From CAZKTS01 sp964555735 (GTDB lineage: Bacteria > Actinomycetota > Acidimicrobiia > IMCC26256 > PALSA-555): 7,331 nucleotides of DNA. Made by a program: the position numbers and the translations under genes. The stretch spans positions 1 through 7,331 of the forward strand of contig CAZKTS010000323.1 of assembly GCA_964555735.1 (NCBI GenBank). Direction: 5' to 3'. A model generated the notes under the pieces. The model was not told the DNA's origin. It searched no databases and saw nothing but the letters and a program-made list of their open reading frames with translations. Below, piece after piece: positions 1 to 5,231 of this stretch (position 1 is the stretch's first letter; the number at the start of each line of letters is the position of its first letter).

Positions 1-118
1 GCTCCCGAGCCACGAGCGACTGGAGCGCCTTCGGGAGGGCCGAGGGCGCCACCGTCATCTGCTCGAGCAGATCGACCGCCGCGGTGCGGTGGTTCAGTCC
101 GACGACGACGAGAGACAC
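1..118 (-). CDS. hemA: Glutamyl-tRNA reductase, N-terminal fragment (partial, runs off the window)
   Basis: First enzyme of the C5 heme pathway: it reduces glutamyl-tRNA(Glu) to glutamate-1-semialdehyde with NADPH. Only 39 codons are in the window. Translated from GTG at 118 they begin MSLVVVGLNHRTAAVDLLEQ, the typical HemA opening (VVGLxHRTAPVxxLE). The catalytic cysteine, expected near residue 50, and all later domains lie beyond the left edge. The start overlaps the end of the upstream precorrin-2 dehydrogenase gene by 25 bp, which suggests translational coupling. An AAGGAG Shine-Dalgarno sequence sits 11 nt upstream (130-135) inside the palindrome AGGAGCTCCT, so it may be partly masked by a short stem. 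The context rex - precorrin-2 dehydrogenase - hemA makes the family call firm despite the short length. Confidence 0.9.
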   Translation of the reverse strand, partial: MSLVVVGLNHRTAAVDLLEQMTVAPSALPKALQSLVARE

Positions 119-753
119 GTCTGGAGGAGCTCCTTCGCTTCGGCCACGTGGCCGTTGCGGATGAGGTCGAGCATGCCGGAATCGAGGGCGCGTCGCCAAT
201 CCACGGTCTCGCTGGAGGTGCCGCCGGCCCGCAGGGCCTCCCGGGCCTCGGACAGCACCTCGAGGAGGGTGGCCCACTCGGGCCCCATCTCCGTGGCGAC
301 GTGGTCCTTCAGGTAGGTGGCGAGCGCCGGGCTGCGTCCGCCGGTGCCGATCGTCACCACGATGTCGCCCTGACGCACCACCGACATGAGGGTGAACGAG
401 CACCGATCGGGGTCGTCGGCGGCGTTCACCCAGGTCCGGCCGGCCTCGCCGGCGTCGAAGACCGCCTGGTTCACCGCGGGGTCCGAGGTCGCGGCGGTGG
501 CCAGCCAGGCGCCGTCGAGGTCGCCCGGCACGAAGGCCCGCTCGTCGGCGGTGAGCCGCCCGGCGTCACGCCACGCCCGGATCTCGTCGCCCAGCTCCGG
601 CGCGACCACGTGCACGGCCGCCCCCGCATCGAGCAGCGCCTCGACCTTGCGGGCCGCGATCCGCCCCGCGCCCACGACCACGCACCGCCGCCCCTCCACG
701 AGCAGGTTGACCGGATAGCCGGTCAAGCCCGGTCGTCCGCGCTCGGCACCCAC
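94..753 (-). CDS. Precorrin-2 dehydrogenase / siroheme synthase N-terminal-type protein
   Basis: Single-domain enzyme of the SirC / Met8p / CysG N-terminal type, 219 aa. It uses NAD+ to oxidise precorrin-2 to sirohydrochlorin; some relatives also insert iron to give siroheme. The opening YPVNLLVEGRRCVVVGAGRI carries the Rossmann glycine motif GAGRIAARK (residues 28-36). VNAADDPDRCSF (109-120) holds the aspartate matching the catalytic Asp of CysG, and TGGRSPALATYLKD (137-150) matches the segment with the conserved serine. No methyltransferase domain is attached, so the SUMT activity must be encoded elsewhere. The GTG start at 753 has only a weak ribosome site and lies 18 bp after the rex stop; an in-frame TTG at residue 10, just before TGYPVN, is an alternative. 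It is the middle gene of the rex-hemA operon. Chelatase activity cannot be judged from sequence. Confidence 0.9.
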   Translation of the reverse strand: MGAERGRPGLTGYPVNLLVEGRRCVVVGAGRIAARKVEALLDAGAAVHVVAPELGDEIRAWRDAGRLTADERAFVPGDLDGAWLATAATSDPAVNQAVFDAGEAGRTWVNAADDPDRCSFTLMSVVRQGDIVVTIGTGGRSPALATYLKDHVATEMGPEWATLLEVLSEAREALRAGGTSSETVDWRRALDSGMLDLIRNGHVAEAKELLQTCLSSSSD

Positions 754-771
754 AGCAGCAGTCTCGCAGGG

Positions 772-1431
772 TCAGACGCGGGCGCCGTCCCGGGAGGGAC
801 GGGTCCGGTGCTGTTGGTAGAAGGAGAGGATCTGCAGCTCGGTCGCCAGGTCCACCTTGCGCAGCGACACCGTGGGCGGGACGGTCACGACGGCCGGCGC
901 AAAGTTGAGGATCGAGCCGACGCCCGCGTCCACCAGGAGGTCGGCCACCTCCTGGGCGGCCGGCGCGGGGGTGGCGATGACGCCGATGGCGACGTCACGC
1001 TCGCCCACGATCGCCGCCAGACGCTCCAGCGGCTCGATCGCCAGGCCGGCCACCTGCTTGCCCACCTTCACCGGGTCGGCGTCGAGCAGGGCGACGATCC
1101 GGAAGCCCCGGGCCCCGAAGCCGCGGTAGTTGGCCAGCGCGTGGCCGAGGTTGCCGAGCCCGACGATCACCACCGGCCAGTCGTGCGTGAGACCGAGCTC
1201 TCGGGCGATCTCGCCGACCAGCTCGGCGACGTCGTACCCGACGCCGCGCGTGCCGTACGAGCCCAGGTACGAGAGGTCCTTGCGCACCTTGGCGGCGTTC
1301 ACGCCGGCGAGCTCGGCGAGCTGCTCCGACGAGACCGTGCGGGCGTCCTGGTCGGCGACCTCGAGCAGACCCCGGTAGTAGAGGGGCAGCCGGGCGACGG
1401 TCGCTTCGGGGATCCGGCGGACGTCGGCGAT
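772..1431 (-). CDS. rex: Redox-sensing transcriptional repressor Rex (probable non-AUG start)
   Basis: Rex is a homodimeric repressor that binds DNA when NAD+ is high and lets go when NADH accumulates; in actinobacteria it controls respiratory and heme genes. Read from 1431 the protein is 219 aa, a normal Rex length. A winged helix occupies about residues 5-68 (IPEATVARLPLYYRGLLEV, then SSEQLAELAGVNAAKVRKDL, SYLGSYGTRGVGYDV). The NAD(H) Rossmann motif is GLGNLG (91-96), and the C-terminal helix ILSFYQQH is swapped between subunits in the family. The first ATG/GTG/TTG in frame is GTG at 1302, which would delete most of the DNA-binding domain. Upstream the frame stays open to a TAG at 1480-1482 and contains no standard start. 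ATC at 1429-1431 sits 7 nt after GAGGAG (1439-1444) and is the best candidate; GTC at 1434 is next. A single-base sequence error is also possible. Confidence 0.93.
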   Translation of the reverse strand: MADVRRIPEATVARLPLYYRGLLEVADQDARTVSSEQLAELAGVNAAKVRKDLSYLGSYGTRGVGYDVAELVGEIARELGLTHDWPVVIVGLGNLGHALANYRGFGARGFRIVALLDADPVKVGKQVAGLAIEPLERLAAIVGERDVAIGVIATPAPAAQEVADLLVDAGVGSILNFAPAVVTVPPTVSLRKVDLATELQILSFYQQHRTRPSRDGARV

Positions 1432-1450
1432 GACCGTGCTCCTCAGTCGA

Positions 1451-1465
1451 ACCCGGGACCCGGGT
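1451..1465. repeat. 15-bp palindrome in the rex leader
   Basis: ACCCGGGACCCGGGT is self-complementary around a central A. It lies between the proposed rex -10 box and the GAGGAG ribosome site, so it would fall in the 5' untranslated leader. It could form a short GC stem or bind a dimeric protein. No function can be assigned. Confidence 0.4.
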
Positions 1466-1476
1466 GGGGGGAACCC

Positions 1477-1482
1477 AGGCTA
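1477..1482 (-). promoter_or_regulatory. Probable -10 box of the rex operon
   Basis: TAGCCT read on the minus strand fits the actinobacterial TANNNT -10 consensus. The -35 region would fall inside the proposed Rex operator (TGTGAA, 18-bp spacer). Transcription would start near 1470 and give a leader of about 40 nt before the proposed rex start. The 12-mer CGGCGGTAGCCT here recurs at the proC promoter (7169-7180). The call is by consensus and position only. Confidence 0.45.
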
Positions 1483-1489
1483 CCGCCGC

Positions 1490-1507
1490 TCGTGCACAAG
1501 TTCACAA
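1490..1507. promoter_or_regulatory. Rex operator (ROP-like site) upstream of rex
   Basis: On the minus strand this reads TTGTGAA-CTTG-TGCACGA. The known Rex consensus is TTGTGAA-N4-TTCACAA: the first half-site matches fully and the second at 5 of 7 positions. The site lies 58 bp upstream of the proposed rex start and just upstream of its -10 box, where a bound dimer would block RNA polymerase. This fits autoregulation, as known for the Streptomyces rex-hemACD operon. It is in the divergent intergenic region, but its position favours control of rex rather than of the plus-strand membrane gene. Confidence 0.72.
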
Positions 1508-1588
1508 AGTCGGGAACGGATGCTGTCCCTTCGCTGGGAAGGCCCAGGCCCGCAGCCCCCGGACTGCCGCCACCGCCCGGCGTGGTCC

Positions 1589-1594
1589 TACGCT
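1589..1594 (+). promoter_or_regulatory. -10 box of a probable leaderless promoter for the 7-TM gene
   Basis: TACGCT fits TANNNT and ends 6 nt before the ATG at 1601, the spacing expected when transcription starts at the A of the start codon. There is no Shine-Dalgarno sequence in front of that ATG, which supports leaderless expression. I see no clear -35 box. Confidence 0.5.
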
Positions 1595-1600
1595 CCGCGC

Positions 1601-2332
1601 ATGGTGACGGGCCTGGCGTTCCTGGCGACGGCGGTGGCATCGCTCTTCGCCGAGTCGACGCTCGTCCGGTGGACCCAGCGCCGATCGCCGCACCTCGCGG
1701 CCTGGGCCGTGGCCCTGGCGATGTTCGCCCTCGCGTCGGCCGCCCTGGCCGTCGGGGTGTCGACGGGGTGGGACAACGGCACGTTTCGCGCCTTCTACCT
1801 CTTCGGAGCGGTCCTCAACGTGCCGTGGCTCGCCCTCGGCACCATCGCCCTGCTGATCGGCGCCGACACGGCCCGGCGGGTGCGCTGGTTCCTCGTCTTC
1901 TTCTCGGGCCTCGCCGCGGGCGTGCTGATGAGCGCCCCGATGGAGCCCGTGAGCGGCTTCGAGATCCCGGTGGGGAAGGACGTCTTCGGCGCGTTCCCGC
2001 GCGCGCTCGCTGCGGCGGGCAGCGGCATCGGCGCGGTGGTCATCCTCGCCGGCGCGCTGTGGTCGTTGTGGCGGCTCGCTCGAGATCGCGGCCCGGGCAC
2101 GCGACCGGAGATCCGACGCATCGCCGGGGCGAACGTGCTGATCGCACTGGGCACCCTCGTGCTCTCGAGCGGCGGGCTCGTCCAGGGCATCGTCGGACAC
2201 GACGAGGCGTTCACGCTCAGCCTCGCGATCGGCATCACCGTGATCTACGCGGGCTTCCTCGTCGCCGAAGGCCGTCGGACGTCCATGGCCGCGCGTGGCG
2301 GCACCGCCTCAGCCGCGCAGCTCTCGTCGTAG
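1601..2332 (+). CDS. Seven-transmembrane protein of unknown function
   Basis: Integral membrane protein of 243 aa. Hydrophobic segments fall at about residues 2-20, 33-53, 65-87, 95-112, 137-158, 174-198 and 204-221, followed by a short polar tail. Notable short motifs are GWDNGTFRAFYLFGAVLNVP (56-75), SAPMEPV (111-117) and RRIAGANVLIALGTLVLSSG (172-191). I see no catalytic motif, transporter signature or attached soluble domain, so no function is assigned. The open frame extends upstream to 1430, but the ATG at 1601 is preferred: hydrophobic, membrane-like sequence begins there and a TACGCT -10 box lies 6 nt before it. It is divergent from rex across an intergenic region with a Rex operator, so a link to redox control is possible but unproven. 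Its 3' end overlaps the convergent acyl-CoA ligase gene by 24 bp. Confidence 0.8.
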   Translation: MVTGLAFLATAVASLFAESTLVRWTQRRSPHLAAWAVALAMFALASAALAVGVSTGWDNGTFRAFYLFGAVLNVPWLALGTIALLIGADTARRVRWFLVFFSGLAAGVLMSAPMEPVSGFEIPVGKDVFGAFPRALAAAGSGIGAVVILAGALWSLWRLARDRGPGTRPEIRRIAGANVLIALGTLVLSSGGLVQGIVGHDEAFTLSLAIGITVIYAGFLVAEGRRTSMAARGGTASAAQLSS

Positions 2333-3763
2333 GAGCTTCCCCGCGAGCGTGCGCGGCAGGGTGTCGACGACCTCGTAGCGCGTCGGGCACTTGTAGCGGG
2401 CCAACGCCCGCGCCGCGTGGGCGGCAAGGGCGCCCTCGTCGACGGTCTGACCGTCGGCCGCGACGATGTACGCGACCACCGCCTCGCCCGTGCGCGGGTT
2501 GGGCTCGCCCACCACCGCGGCGTCGGCCACGCTCGGGTGCTCGCGGAGCACGTCCTCGACCTCGACCGGATAGACGTTGAAGCCCGAGACGATCACGAGG
2601 TCCTTGGCGCGGTCGACGAGGTGGAGGTCCCCGCTCTCCTCGACGACGGCGACGTCGCCGGTGTGCAGCCAGCCGTCGGCATCGATGGCCCGGGCGGTGG
2701 CTTCGTCGTCGTGCCAGTAGCCCGAGAAGACGTTGGGGCCGCGGACGAGCAGCTCGCCGGGGTCGCCCAGGAGGGCGTCGGCCCCGTCGCCGTCGGCGAT
2801 CCGCACGTCGACGCCGGGCAGCGGCGGCCCGATCGACCCCGGCCGGGGCGCCGCACCGCCGATGGCGGTCGTGGTGACGATCGGCGCCGCCTCGGTGAGC
2901 CCGTAGCCCTGGTGCAGGACGACACCGAAGCGCTCTCGGAACGAGTCGGCGACCTCCTCCGAGAGCGCAGCTGCGCCCGACACGGCGAGGCGAACCGACG
3001 CGAAGGCGTCGGCGGCCAGCGCATCGAGGGCGAGCCACGCCGAGAACATGGTGGGCACACCGGCCACGACCGTGACCCGATGCTCGGCGATGAGCGCCGC
3101 GGCGGCGGCGGGCTCGAAGCGCTCCTGGAGCACGATGGTGCCGCCCGCCGCCAGCCCGACGCCGAGCACGACGTTGAGGCCGAACACGTGGAAGAACGGC
3201 AGCGCACCGAAAGAGACGTCGGTGGCCTCGAGCGTGAGGCCGGGGTGGTCGAGCACCTGCGCGATGTTCGCGGCCAGGTTGCCGTGCGAGAGCTGCGCCG
3301 CCTTCGGCGCGCCCGCGGTGCCGGACGTGAAGAGGAGCACGGCGAGGTCGTCGTCGGCGCGCTCGACCACCGGCGGCGCCGCGTCGGGCAGCGCGTCGAG
3401 GTCGATGGCTCGGGCGGGCGCGCCCGCGGCGCTGCAGACCGAGACCGCGGCGCCCGAGGCGAGCACCACCCGTGGCTCCACCGCGGCGACCTCACGCTCG
3501 AGCTCCGCCGGCGGCGCCGACGGGTTCAACGGCACCGCAACCGCCCCCGCGTGCAGCGCCCCGAGGTAGGCGACGACGAACCCCTCGTCGTTCCCCGCCA
3601 CGATCCCCACGCGGTCACCGGGCTCGACACCGGCGTCGACAAGCGACGCGTGCATCCGCGCGACGAGCGCCCGAAGCGCGGCGTACGAGGTGGTGCCGCG
3701 CCCGCCGATCAGCGCAGCGTGCCCGTCATCACCAGCCTCGAGCAGCACCGCAGCAAGGTTCAC
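2309..3763 (-). CDS. Class I adenylate-forming acyl-CoA synthetase (FadD-like AMP-binding protein)
   Basis: 484-aa AMP-binding enzyme that activates a carboxylic acid to the acyl-adenylate and then to the CoA thioester. All core motifs are present: the P-loop LLFTSGTAGAPKAAQLSHGN (143-162, Ala where the glycine after the lysine is usual), GYGLTEAAP (286-294), LHTGD (366-370), DRAKDLVIVSGFNVYPVEVE (384-403), and the C-terminal catalytic lysine in LPRTLAGKLLRREL (K476). The sequence suggests a medium- or long-chain fatty acid ligase, but the substrate cannot be read from it. The frame stays open upstream through the 96-bp repeats to 4069, but that extension is repeat-encoded and unlike the family. 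The GTG at 3763 begins MNLAAVLLEAG, a normal A-domain start, and has a TACGAT -10 box 7 nt upstream with no ribosome site, so a leaderless message is likely. It appears monocistronic. Confidence 0.92.
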   Translation of the reverse strand: MNLAAVLLEAGDDGHAALIGGRGTTSYAALRALVARMHASLVDAGVEPGDRVGIVAGNDEGFVVAYLGALHAGAVAVPLNPSAPPAELEREVAAVEPRVVLASGAAVSVCSAAGAPARAIDLDALPDAAPPVVERADDDLAVLLFTSGTAGAPKAAQLSHGNLAANIAQVLDHPGLTLEATDVSFGALPFFHVFGLNVVLGVGLAAGGTIVLQERFEPAAAAALIAEHRVTVVAGVPTMFSAWLALDALAADAFASVRLAVSGAAALSEEVADSFRERFGVVLHQGYGLTEAAPIVTTTAIGGAAPRPGSIGPPLPGVDVRIADGDGADALLGDPGELLVRGPNVFSGYWHDDEATARAIDADGWLHTGDVAVVEESGDLHLVDRAKDLVIVSGFNVYPVEVEDVLREHPSVADAAVVGEPNPRTGEAVVAYIVAADGQTVDEGALAAHAARALARYKCPTRYEVVDTLPRTLAGKLLRRELRG

Positions 3764-3770
3764 GCGCCGG

Positions 3771-3776
3771 ATCGTA
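3771..3776 (-). promoter_or_regulatory. -10 box of a probable leaderless promoter for the acyl-CoA synthetase
   Basis: TACGAT on the minus strand ends 7 nt before the GTG at 3763, with no Shine-Dalgarno sequence between them. It lies about 24 bp from the edge of the tandem repeat, so the -35 region abuts the repeat. It helps decide the start codon against the longer repeat-containing reading. Confidence 0.5.
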
Positions 3777-3854
3777 GGACGAAGGCCGGCCGCCACGATG
3801 CGGCACCGGAGCGAGCGGAGCGAGCGCAGGTGCTCGCCCAGGGAGCGAACGGCC

Positions 3855-3877
3855 GTGGGCCGGGTATCCCGGCCCAC
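3855..3877. repeat. Perfect 10-bp hairpin in repeat copy 1
   Basis: GTGGGCCGGG pairs fully with CCCGGCCCAC around a 3-nt TAT loop. It is the strongest structure in the repeat unit. It lacks a T-run on either strand, so it is not a classical intrinsic terminator. Confidence 0.7.
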
Positions 3878-3950
3878 AGAGAGCGACCGAGACGAGCGGC
3901 ACCGGAGCGAGCGGAGCGAGCGCAGGTGCTCGCCAAGGGAGCGAACGGCC

Positions 3951-3973
3951 GTGGGCCGGGTCTCCCCGCCCAC
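3951..3973. repeat. Hairpin in repeat copy 2 (one mismatch)
   Basis: This is the equivalent of the copy 1 hairpin, 96 bp away. GTGGGCCGGG faces CCCCGCCCAC around TCT, so the stem has one mismatched pair. Two of the four differences between the repeat copies fall in this hairpin. Confidence 0.6.
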
Positions 3974-3991
3974 GGAGAGCGACCGAGACGA

Positions 3992-4207
3992 GAAGAGACC
4001 GGTCCGCGGGCGTGGGCCTTGGGGCGGGCTGGGAGGCCGGTGAACGCCGCCGATGGCGACGTCACACAACCCACACCCGCGAACCGGATCCGAATGCGGT
4101 ATCGACAGGAGCCGGGCGCCCTTGAGGCCCGATGACCACGGAGGGTGATTTTTTTACCTTGCGGGCCGGATGACGCCCACCCTCGGTGTCCGGCGACCGC
4201 AGGTCGC
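3992..4207. other. Non-coding stretch between the repeats and the small ORF, with a T7 tract
   Basis: No gene, tRNA or recognised riboswitch is visible here on either strand. CGGGC-GCCCG forms a 5-bp stem around 4113-4131. A run of seven T (4149-4155) stands out in the GC-rich setting, but no plus-strand gene ends before it, so I do not call it a terminator. An inverted repeat GCCGGA/TCCGGC (4165-4170 with 4189-4194) encloses a smaller CACC-CTC-GGTG stem. These may end transcripts from the minus-strand cluster or be chance in GC-rich sequence. Confidence 0.4.
4193..4207 (-). terminator. Short hairpin directly after the small membrane ORF
   Basis: GCGACC and GGTCGC form a perfect 6-bp stem with a 3-nt loop, starting at the base after the TGA of the 30-aa ORF. 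No U-tract follows on the minus strand, so this would be an atypical terminator or a 3' end-stabilising stem. A second stem (4165-4194) overlaps it by two bases. Confidence 0.35.
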
Positions 4208-4300
4208 TCAGGGGCTGAGCCGGAGCACGAACTGCGCGAAGGCGGCCGCCAAGATCAGCACGAGCAGGGTCACGATCGCGATCGTCGTGCCGGGGCGCAT
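4208..4300 (-). CDS. Probable small single-pass membrane protein (30 aa)
   Basis: An ATG at 4300 opens 30 codons ending in TGA. The peptide starts MRPGTTIAIV, runs through one hydrophobic helix (about residues 6-24) and ends FVLRLSP, so it looks like a minimal membrane peptide with a positive N-terminus. Every one of the 30 sense codons ends in G or C, as expected for a real gene here. Upstream in the same frame this pattern breaks down (GAT, TCT, CCA, GGA, ACT), which supports the ATG as start. There is no clear Shine-Dalgarno sequence. It lies 64 bp after the SAM hydrolase gene on the same strand and is probably the last member of the proC cluster. I do not recognise a family and assign no function. 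A chance ORF remains possible. Confidence 0.5.
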   Translation of the reverse strand: MRPGTTIAIVTLLVLILAAAFAQFVLRLSP

Positions 4301-4355
4301 GGTCAGAGTCTGTCCGGGTGGCGGAGAGCCGTCGCCATCGGGGACCGGGTCGGGG

Positions 4356-4375
4356 CGCCGCCGGTCACGGCGGCG
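4356..4375 (-). terminator. GC hairpin with the SAM hydrolase stop codon in its loop
   Basis: CGCCGCCG pairs with CGGCGGCG (8 bp) around a 4-nt loop, TGAC on the minus strand, which contains the TGA of the SAM hydrolase gene. There is no U-tract, so it may be a 3' end stem rather than a true terminator. The stem is partly forced by the CCG-CCG-CCG proline codons before the stop. Confidence 0.35.
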
Positions 4376-5198
4376 GCACCAGGGTGACGGGGGCTCCCGT
4401 CCGCAGCTGGTACTCGGCTGCCGCCGAGCGGCGGTCGAGGCAGAGCGACAGCAGGCCGGTGGAGTCGACCACCAGCACGAGCTCCGACGGCTTGGCGTCG
4501 GCGTAGGTGTGGACCCAACGGGCCGACTTCACCCGCTCGCCCATGCGCACCTCGACCGGACCGTCGAGCGAGCCCCCGAGGGCCACCAGCTCGTCGGGAC
4601 CGACGTTGAGCTGGCAGTTGCCGAAGCGGTCGACCCACCAGACCTGGGCGTCGATGCCGCCGTCGTCGCGAGTCTGGGGGAGCCCGAGGATGCCGGGCAC
4701 GAGGCTCGCGGGGTCGACGGCCGGACCGAGGTCGTCGAGCGGCTCCCCGAGGACGAGGTGGGCGACGGCGGGCGAGAGGACGTCGCGGCCCGCGAAGGTC
4801 GCGCCCACCGAGGGGAGCCGCAGCGCCTCGTTGGTGATCTCCACGACGCGGCGGGCGCCGCCGAGCATCGCGACGGCCGGTGCGAGGAGTCCGTTGTCCG
4901 GCCCGACGAGCGTCGCCGCGTCGCACGCGACGGCCACGACGCGACGATCGGTGCCGACGCCGGGATCGACGACCGCGAGGACGACGACGCCCTCGGGGAG
5001 GTACTGGATGGACCGCACCAGCGCGAGTGACCCCGCCTGGATGTCGTGGGGTGGGAGCTCGTGGGTGAGGTCGACGACGGTCGTGCCGGGAGCGAGGCCG
5101 ACGATCACGGCCGTGCAGACGCCGACGAACTCGTCGGCGAGCCCGAAGTCGGAGAGGAACGCGACGACGCGTTCGGACGGCGGACGCGGATCAGTCAC
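4365..5198 (-). CDS. S-adenosyl-L-methionine hydrolase (SAM hydroxide adenosyltransferase, DUF62 family)
   Basis: Cytosolic enzyme, 277 aa, of the family that splits SAM with water into adenosine and methionine; it also contains the fluorinases and chlorinases. Typical motifs are FLSDFGLADEFVG (14-26), DLTHELPPHDI (43-53), VVDPGVGTDRR (76-86), VGPDNGLL (98-105), TFAGRDVLSPAVAHL (134-148) and WVDRFGN (188-194). The catalytic triad of the archaeal hydrolase is Asp-Arg-His. D78 and R85 keep the Asp and Arg with the right spacing, but the histidine of the usual FHGRD motif appears to be A136 here. The protein ends in three prolines. GTG at 5198 has GGAGG 9 nt upstream, a good ribosome site. It lies 33 bp after the HTH gene, in one transcription unit with proC. 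The family is sure; hydrolase activity is less so because of the Ala. Confidence 0.9.
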   Translation of the reverse strand: MTDPRPPSERVVAFLSDFGLADEFVGVCTAVIVGLAPGTTVVDLTHELPPHDIQAGSLALVRSIQYLPEGVVVLAVVDPGVGTDRRVVAVACDAATLVGPDNGLLAPAVAMLGGARRVVEITNEALRLPSVGATFAGRDVLSPAVAHLVLGEPLDDLGPAVDPASLVPGILGLPQTRDDGGIDAQVWWVDRFGNCQLNVGPDELVALGGSLDGPVEVRMGERVKSARWVHTYADAKPSELVLVVDSTGLLSLCLDRRSAAAEYQLRTGAPVTLVPPP

Positions 5199-5231
5199 GC
5201 GAGGCGGCCTCCACGGGCCACCGCGGCCGGA

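Larger units (their letters stand above)
3800..3991. repeat. Tandem duplication of a 96-bp GAGCGA-rich element
   Basis: Two head-to-tail copies (3800-3895 and 3896-3991) differ at only 4 of 96 positions by eye. Each unit holds a doubled 9-mer (GGAGCGAGC twice), a second GAGCGA-rich stretch and a GC inverted repeat. The plus strand is purine-rich. As 96 is a multiple of three, the copies stay open in several frames and translate to RSERSERRCSPRERTAV-type sequence, which is not protein-like. It lies upstream of the acyl-CoA synthetase and resembles an extragenic repeat family. I see no transposase or terminal target duplication. Confidence 0.85.

Noticed and set aside
148..2580. 810-codon plus-strand open frame running across the tetrapyrrole operon and the 7-TM gene
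   Set aside because: It is antisense to three clear genes, has low-complexity Gly/Arg/His-rich composition and no domain. Long antisense frames are expected at this GC content.
3800..3991. CRISPR-like array or insertion sequence
   Set aside because: There are only two directly adjacent copies with no spacers, and no transposase or target-site duplication.
3764..4069. N-terminal extension of the acyl-CoA synthetase up to 4069
   Set aside because: The extra residues are translated from the 96-bp repeats (RSLGEHLRSLRSLRCR occurs twice) and have no counterpart in the family. The GTG at 3763 gives a normal N-terminus and promoter spacing.
2417..4135. 572-codon plus-strand open frame opposite the acyl-CoA synthetase and through the repeats
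   Set aside because: It is a shadow of the AMP-binding gene, with no recognisable motif and composition unlike a folded protein.
4113..4155. Intrinsic terminator on the plus strand ending at the T7 run
   Set aside because: The nearest stem is short and about 17 nt away from the T-run, and no plus-strand gene precedes it for more than 1.8 kb.
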